Positions 59,455 through 64,000 of a stretch of 64,000 bases of DNA are shown here, piece after piece. The notes under the pieces are model-generated. The model saw only the letters and a list, made by a program, of their open reading frames with translations. It did no database searches and was not told where the DNA came from. This stretch comes from Geopseudomonas sagittaria (lineage in GTDB: Bacteria; Pseudomonadota; Gammaproteobacteria; Pseudomonadales; Pseudomonadaceae). Position 1 is the stretch's first letter. Each line of letters begins with the position of its first letter. Position numbers and translations under genes: made by a program. The stretch covers positions 186,001 through 250,000 of the forward strand of contig NZ_FOXM01000003.1 in NCBI RefSeq assembly GCF_900115715.1, in the 5' to 3' direction.

Positions 59455-60807
59455 ATGGCCGTCCGCCTCGCCCTCGCCTGCCTGGCCGGACTGGCCGGAC
59501 TGGCCAGCCTGCCCGCCAGCGCCCTGGATCTGCAGCAGGCCTGGGAACTCCTGCAAGCCCAGGGCCCCACCTACCGTGCCGCAGTGCACGAGCGCGATGC
59601 CGGCCTGGAGAACCGTGCCATCGGCCGGGCCGGCCTGCTGCCGCAACTCAGCGCCAGCGCCAGCCGCAGCCGGGTGGACGGCACCCGCGAAGAGAAGGAT
59701 TTCCTCGGCCGCAACACCGAGAGCGACCTCGACTACGACGCCGAGGCCTACATCGTGCGTCTGCGCCAGCCGCTCTATAACCGCCAGAAGTTCGCCGAGT
59801 ACCGCCAGGGCAAGCAGCGCGCGGACTACAGCGAGGCGGTATTCGATGCCAGTACCCAGCAGTTGGCGGTGACCCTGAGCGGCCGCTATTTCGACGTGCT
59901 GCTGACGCGCGAGACCATCGACCTGGCTGCGGCCAAGCTCAAGGCCTTCGAGCAGCAGGTCAGCGCGGCGCAGCGGCGCTTCGACCTGGGCGACGGCACC
60001 ATCATCGACGTCGACCAGGCCACCGCCCGCCGCGATCTGGCCCAGGCCGAGCTGATCGAGGCACAGGACCAGCAGGTGGTCGCCCTGCGCCTGCTGCAGG
60101 AGATCCTCGGCCAGCAGCCGGAAAACCTCGCCACCCTGCGCGAGGAGTTCCCCACGCCGGGCCTGCAGCCCGCCAGCCTGCCGGAATGGCTGAGCCAGGC
60201 CAAGGCCAACAATCCGAGCCTGCGCGCCCAGCAGTTCAATCACGGGCTGGCGGAAGAGGAAGTCAACCGGGCCAAAGGCGGGCACTGGCCGACCCTGGAC
60301 CTGGTGCTGGGCTATACCGACAGCGACAGCGACTCGGTCTCCACCATCGACCAGCAGAACCGCTACGCCTCGGCCGGGGTGGAGCTGAACATGCCGCTGT
60401 ACGCCGGCGGCGGCGTCAGCGCCCGCGTGCGCCAGGCCGTCGCCAGCCGCGAACAGGCCGGAGAGGAACTCAACGCCACCCGCGAGGAAGTGCTCTCGGC
60501 CACCACCCGCCAATTTCGCGGCGTACAAAGCGGCGAGATGCGCATACGCGCGCTGGAACGGGCGGTGATTTCCAGCGAGCGCGCCCAGGACTCGGCGCGC
60601 AAGGGCTTTCTCGCCGGCACCAGCACCAACCTCGACATCCTCAATGCCGAGGAGCAGGTATTCATCGCCCGCCGCGATCTGCTCGAAGCCAAGCTGCGCT
60701 ACCTGCAGGCCCGCCTGCAGCTGGCCACCGCCGTGGGCCTGCTCGGCGAGGACGACATCCTGCAGGCCAATGCCTACCTGGGGCCCGAGCTGGTCCTGAA
60801 CAACTGA
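59455..60807 (+). CDS. TolC-family outer membrane protein (PrtF/AprF type)
   Basis: The product is 450 residues with a cleavable signal peptide (LALACLAGLAGLASLPASA, mature from LDLQQAWELLQ). Two TolC-like repeats of helices and strands follow: GLLPQLSASASRSRVDGT, FDVLLTRETIDLAAAKLKAFEQQV and GDGTIIDVDQATARRDLAQAEL in the first, and GGHWPTLDLVLGYTDSDSDS, AGVELNMPLYAGGGVSARV and FLAGTSTNLDILNAEEQVFIARRDL in the second. It is the outer-membrane exit duct of the type I system. It is the last gene of the operon and convergent with miaE; no clear terminator lies in the 12-bp gap. Confidence 0.92.
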   Translation: MAVRLALACLAGLAGLASLPASALDLQQAWELLQAQGPTYRAAVHERDAGLENRAIGRAGLLPQLSASASRSRVDGTREEKDFLGRNTESDLDYDAEAYIVRLRQPLYNRQKFAEYRQGKQRADYSEAVFDASTQQLAVTLSGRYFDVLLTRETIDLAAAKLKAFEQQVSAAQRRFDLGDGTIIDVDQATARRDLAQAELIEAQDQQVVALRLLQEILGQQPENLATLREEFPTPGLQPASLPEWLSQAKANNPSLRAQQFNHGLAEEEVNRAKGGHWPTLDLVLGYTDSDSDSVSTIDQQNRYASAGVELNMPLYAGGGVSARVRQAVASREQAGEELNATREEVLSATTRQFRGVQSGEMRIRALERAVISSERAQDSARKGFLAGTSTNLDILNAEEQVFIARRDLLEAKLRYLQARLQLATAVGLLGEDDILQANAYLGPELVLNN

Positions 60808-60819
60808 AGGCGGAGCACG

Positions 60820-61422
60820 TCAGGCCGCCGCACCGCTGTGGAAGCGGAACTCCTTGTCCGGCGTGAGGATCGCTTCGCGCTCGATCTCGGCGAACAACGC
60901 CACCCGCTCGTCGATCGGCTCGCCGGCGTACTGCTGGGCCATCTTCAGGTAGTCCTGATAGTGGCGCGCCTCGGACTTGAGCAGGGAGATGTAGAACTTG
61001 CCCAGCTCCTCGTCCAGGTAAGGCGCCAGGCGGTAGAAGCGCTCGCAGGAACGCGCCTCGATGTAGGCGCCGACGATCAGGGTGTCCACCAGCTTGCCCG
61101 GCTCGTGCTTGCGGATATGCGCATGCAGGCGCTGGGCATACAGCGAGGCGCTGACCGGCCGGTAAGCCACACCGCGCTTCTTCATCAGCGCCGCCACCTG
61201 CTCGAAATGGCGCAACTCCTCGCGTGCCAGGCGCGACAGCTTGTACTGCAGGTCTTCCTTCTCGACATAGCGGTACAGCAGGGTCAGCGCCGTGCTGGCG
61301 GCCTTCTTCTCGCAGTTGGCGTGATCGATCAGCAGGATCTCGGGATGCTGCAGCGCCTGGTCGATCCAGGCCTGGGGGGTCGGGCAGAGCAGGAAGCTCT
61401 CGATCTCGGGAAGCAGGGACAT
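60820..61422 (-). CDS. miaE: tRNA-(ms2io6A)-hydroxylase MiaE
   Basis: MiaE is a di-iron monooxygenase that hydroxylates the isopentenyl group of ms2i6A37 in tRNAs reading codons that start with U. The 200-residue product contains the ferritin-like ligands in DHANCEKKAASTALTLLYRY, EELRHFEQV, GAYIEARSCERFYRL and SEARHYQDYLKMA. The start MSLLPEIESFLLCPTP is homologous, with only a weak ribosome-binding site. It is divergent from the usp gene, whose Anr-type box lies in the shared gap. Confidence 0.94.
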   Translation of the reverse strand: MSLLPEIESFLLCPTPQAWIDQALQHPEILLIDHANCEKKAASTALTLLYRYVEKEDLQYKLSRLAREELRHFEQVAALMKKRGVAYRPVSASLYAQRLHAHIRKHEPGKLVDTLIVGAYIEARSCERFYRLAPYLDEELGKFYISLLKSEARHYQDYLKMAQQYAGEPIDERVALFAEIEREAILTPDKEFRFHSGAAA

Positions 61423-61490
61423 GGCAATCCGGCTAGTCTTGGAAAGCCGGCCATTATACGGGGGCCGGTCGCTGCGAGCATGCCTGCCGC

Positions 61491-61504
61491 TTGACGCACA
61501 TCAA
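61491..61504 (+). promoter_or_regulatory. Anr/FNR-type operator and class II promoter of the usp gene
   Basis: TTGACGCACATCAA matches the Anr/FNR box TTGAT-N4-ATCAA with one mismatch. A TCTAGA/TAGAGT -10 element (61526-61533) would place the start near 61539, with the box centred at about -41.5, the position of a class II activated promoter. This predicts induction at low oxygen. Confidence 0.72.
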
Positions 61505-61561
61505 GCGGTGCGTGGCTGTCCTGCGTCTAGAGTGAAGTCGAATGCCTACAGGGAGACGACC

Positions 61562-62428
61562 ATGCAAGAGATCCGCAGCATCCTGGTTGTGCTGGAACCC
61601 GGCCAGCCGGAAGGGCTGGCCCTCAAGCGGGCACGGCTGATTGCCGGCGCCACGCAATCCGAGCTGCACCTGGTGGTTTGCGACGGACAGCACGACCATG
61701 CGGCCTGGCTCGACGAGCTCGCCACCGACCTGCGCGAGGAAGGCTACAGCGTCTCGACCCGCCAGGACTGGCAGGAAAGCACCCACCAGACCATCATCGC
61801 CGCCCAGCAGGCCGAGGGCTGCGGCCTGGTGATCAAGCAGCACTACCCGGACAACCCGCTGAAGAAGGCCCTGCTCACCCCGGACGACTGGAAGCTGCTG
61901 CGCTACTGCCCTTGCCCCGTGCTGCTGGTCAAGACCGACCGCCCGTGGACCGGCGGCAATGTGCTGGCGGCGGTGGACGTGGGCAACGACGATCCCGAGC
62001 ATCGCACCCTGCACGCCAGCATCGTCTGCCATGCCCACGACGTCGCCCACCTGGCCAAGGGCGAACTGCACGTGCTCAGCGCCCATCCGGCGCCGCTGCT
62101 CTCCGCCGCCGACCCGACCTTCCAGCTGCGCGAAACCATCGCCGCGCGCTATCGCGAGGCCTGCCAGAGCTTCCAGGACGAGTACGGCCTGAGCAACCGC
62201 CAGCTGCACATCGCCGAGGGTCCGGCCGACCTGCTGATTCCGCAACTGGCGCTGCAGCTGGATGCGGTGGTCACGGTGATCGGCAGCGTGGCGCGCACCG
62301 GTCTGTCCGGCGCACTGATCGGCAACACCGCCGAAGTGGTGCTGGACGTGCTGGAGAGCGACGTGCTGGTGCTCAAGCCGGACGATATCTGCGATCAGCT
62401 GGAGAAGCTGATCGAAGAACAACCCTGA
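61562..62428 (+). CDS. Universal stress protein, tandem UspA domains
   Basis: The product is 288 residues with two Usp domains: residues about 1-135 (MQEIRSILVVLEPG; LVIKQHYPDNPLKKALL; CPCPVLLVKTD) and about 140-285 (NVLAAVDVGNDDPEH; GSVARTGLSGALIGNTAEVVLDVLESDVLVLKPD). The ATP-type G-x-x-x-G-x-x-x-x-(S/T) motif is partly kept in the second domain (GALIGNTAE). The size matches the UspE-like PA1789, reported to be Anr-dependent and needed for anaerobic survival. GGGAG precedes the ATG, and an Anr box lies 58 bp upstream. Confidence 0.9.
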   Translation: MQEIRSILVVLEPGQPEGLALKRARLIAGATQSELHLVVCDGQHDHAAWLDELATDLREEGYSVSTRQDWQESTHQTIIAAQQAEGCGLVIKQHYPDNPLKKALLTPDDWKLLRYCPCPVLLVKTDRPWTGGNVLAAVDVGNDDPEHRTLHASIVCHAHDVAHLAKGELHVLSAHPAPLLSAADPTFQLRETIAARYREACQSFQDEYGLSNRQLHIAEGPADLLIPQLALQLDAVVTVIGSVARTGLSGALIGNTAEVVLDVLESDVLVLKPDDICDQLEKLIEEQP

Positions 62429-62518
62429 GCCACCCCCTGCAGGAGCAGATTCACCTGCGACCCTGTCGCGAATGAATTCGCTCCTGCAACATTCGCTCCT
62501 GCAACAGCGGTGGCGCCA

Positions 62519-62995
62519 TCAGACGCGGATGTCCTCGCCATCCACCAGGAAGCGCGGCGCGATGTAGCGCTGGTAGTGCGCCTCGGAGAGCAGGAAGTAC
62601 TCGCGATCGATGGCATCGCGCAGTTCCGGCAGGCTGCTGTCGCGAAATTCCGGCAGCAGCACGATGCCGTAGGCATCCAGCTGCTGGATCAGCCGCGCGC
62701 CGCGGGCGATCAGCAGGTAGGCCCAGCAGTACGGCGATTGCTGGGGGGCGAAGCGGATCTGCCGCTGCTCGAGCTGCCGGCACAGCAGCGCCGGATCGAA
62801 CACCTCCAGCTTGGCCGCCATCACTTGGACCAGCAGGCTCTCCAGACGCAGCAACACCGCGCGCTTTTCCTCTTCACGGTACAGGTTCCAGTTCACCACC
62901 TCGTGGTGAAAGCGCTTGCAGCCGCGGCACACCAGGTCGCCATAAACCGTGGAACAGAGGCCGACACAGGGGGTCTTGATGCGCTGGTTGGGCAT
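62519..62995 (-). CDS. DUF1289 domain protein
   Basis: The product is 158 residues. The N-terminal DUF1289 module carries four cysteines that may bind a metal (TPCVGLCSTVYGDLVCRGCKRF, Cys pattern C-x3-C..C-x2-C, then HHEVVNWN). The rest is a helical region (RLESLLVQVMAAKLEVFDPALL) of no known function. I chose the ATG at 62993-62995 because the family starts here (MPNQRIKTPCVGLC). An in-frame ATG at 63031 would add 12 residues, has an AAGGG site and includes two more cysteines, so it is a real alternative. The gene order usp-DUF1289-acnB matches P. aeruginosa as I recall it. Confidence 0.82.
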   Translation of the reverse strand: MPNQRIKTPCVGLCSTVYGDLVCRGCKRFHHEVVNWNLYREEEKRAVLLRLESLLVQVMAAKLEVFDPALLCRQLEQRQIRFAPQQSPYCWAYLLIARGARLIQQLDAYGIVLLPEFRDSSLPELRDAIDREYFLLSEAHYQRYIAPRFLVDGEDIRV

Positions 62996-63081
62996 GACAA
63001 ATGAGGCGCTGCAACGAAAACAGAGCGGCATGTTAGCCCTTTGTCTAAGCTGGGTCATCCGCCGTCGGCCGGGAGGGTTGC

Positions 63082-63110
63082 TTAACTTATGCCGGTCTTT
63101 CCAGTAGAAT
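63082..63110 (+). promoter_or_regulatory. Probable acnB promoter
   Basis: TTAACT, a 17-bp spacer and TAGAAT would start transcription near 63117 and give a leader of about 207 nt that includes the long inverted repeat at 63144-63275. It was found by eye. Confidence 0.5.
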
Positions 63111-63143
63111 CCGCGTGCCTTGTAACAGGCGCCAATGTCCGCA

Positions 63144-63275
63144 AGAAGCTGTTTTCAAAGCGTCACGAGCACAGTAAACCCGGCAGGAAGCGGTTGGTGG
63201 GCAGCGTATCGGCAGACTCGCACCCACCGACACACTTTCGTCACAGTCCGGCGTAAAACTTTGAAAACAGCTTCT
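63144..63275 (+). repeat. Perfect 17-bp inverted repeat in the acnB leader
   Basis: The left arm at 63144-63160 (AGAAGCTGTTTTCAAAG) is exactly complementary to the right arm at 63259-63275, with 98 bp between. Inside, GGTGGG and CCCACC form another stem. The second arm ends 48 bases before the acnB start codon. In RNA this would be a long branched hairpin filling most of the leader. No flanking target duplication is seen, so a regulatory RNA fold is favoured over a mobile element. Confidence 0.75.
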
Positions 63276-63323
63276 GGATGAGAGTCCCGGACTCCCGCAT
63301 GGGACCACTGATGAGGGTAATAC

Positions 63324-64000
63324 TGTGCTTGAAGCCTACCGCAAACACGTAGAAGAGCGTGCCGCCCAGGGCGTCGTGCCCCAGCCGCTGAACGCCGAGC
63401 AGACCGCAGGCCTGGTTGAACTGCTGAAGAACCCGCCGGCCGGCGAAGAAGAATTCCTGGTTGACCTGATCACCAACCGCGTTCCTGCGGGCGTCGACGA
63501 AGCCGCCTACGTCAAGGCCGGTTTCCTGTCCGCTGTCGCCAAGGGCGAGACCGCCTCTCCGCTGATCAGCAAGCAGCGCGCTGTCGAGCTGCTGGGCACC
63601 ATGCAGGGCGGCTACAACATCGCCACCCTGGTCGAGCTGCTGGACAACGCCGAACTGGCCGAAGTCGCTGCCGCTCAGCTCAAGCACACCCTGCTGATGT
63701 TCGACGCCTTCCACGACGTTTCCGAGCGCGCCAAGAAGGGCAACGCCGCGGCCAAGGCCGTGATGGCCTCCTGGGCCGAGGGCGAGTGGTTCACCAACCG
63801 TCCGGCGCTGGCCGAGAAGATCACCCTGGCCGTGTTCAAGGTCCCGGGCGAAACCAACACCGACGACCTGTCGCCGGCTCCGGACGCCTGGTCGCGCCCC
63901 GACATCCCGCTGCACGCCCTGGCCATGCTGAAGATGGCCCGCGACGGCATCAACCCGGACGTCCCGGGCTCGGTCGGCCCGCTGAAGCAGATGGAAGAGC
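63324..64000 (+). CDS. acnB: Aconitate hydratase B, 3' part outside the window
   Basis: AcnB interconverts citrate and isocitrate in the TCA cycle with a 4Fe-4S cluster. The visible 225 residues start MLEAYRKHVEERAAQGVVPQPLNAEQTAGLVELLKNPPAGEEEFL, which is the HEAT-like N-terminal domain specific to AcnB, and continue to TDDLSPAPDAWSRPDIPLHALAM. The start is GTG (63324-63326) with GAGGG seven bases upstream. Cluster-binding cysteines lie beyond the window edge. The leader is long and contains a strong inverted repeat. Confidence 0.95.

Noticed and set aside
63144-63275. The acnB leader repeat as the terminal inverted repeats of a small mobile element
   Set aside because: No target-site duplication flanks the arms, no similar copy was seen elsewhere in the window, and it lies between a promoter-like pair and the start codon.

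Overview
The window is high-GC gammaproteobacterial chromosome that closely matches the genus Pseudomonas. The evidence is an arginine-type EF-P with its rhamnosyltransferase EarP, a SagS-type hybrid kinase, an RssB with a PP2C output domain, an Anr/FNR-type operator before a universal-stress gene, and gene orders I recall from P. aeruginosa (dusA-tal-rssC-rssB-mlaA-queF; cysS-glnS-ppiB-lpxH; usp-DUF1289-acnB). Most of the window is conserved backbone. The left end and the 41.4-60.8 kb block look accessory.

Layout. 1-0.7 kb: the 3' part of an unrecognised gene with visibly lower G+C, cut by the window edge. 0.8-6.3 kb: a tight five-gene operon on the minus strand with two flavoprotein dehydrogenases of the fumarate-reductase/tricarballylate-dehydrogenase superfamily, a racemase-fold protein without the usual cysteine pair, and an electron-transfer-flavoprotein pair. 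A Crc/Hfq-type AAnAAnAA motif sits on the ribosome-binding region of the second gene. 6.7 kb: a probable 59-residue membrane protein, also behind such a motif. 7.3-36 kb: housekeeping and regulatory backbone (dusA, tal, the RssB/RssC partner switch, mlaA, queF, a YadGH-type ABC exporter, a tRNA-Glu-Gly-Gly operon, sagS, msrB, alaA, htpX, tpm, deaD, class II DAHP synthase, two LysR regulators, a TauE-like permease, efp/earP, tRNA-Ser, a cold-shock gene). 36-41.4 kb: a ferritin-like protein, cysS, glnS, ppiB and lpxH.

41.7-60.8 kb is the most distinctive part. It holds a five-helix membrane protein gene, a NarX-like sensor kinase convergent with a NarL-like regulator, and a 10.6 kb gene for a secreted RTX protein of about 3,528 residues. 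That protein contains two animal-type heme peroxidase modules, apparently made by one internal duplication, followed by Ig-like and RTX repeats. Divergent from it is a complete type I secretion operon (ABC exporter, HlyD-type adaptor, TolC-type outer membrane protein), which presumably exports it. The protein resembles the P. putida PehA (PP_2561) type. 60.8-64 kb returns to backbone: miaE, an Anr-controlled usp gene, a DUF1289 protein, and acnB (cut by the right edge), whose leader carries a perfect 17-bp inverted repeat.

All family assignments were made by reading motifs, without database searches. Promoters and hairpins were found by eye.
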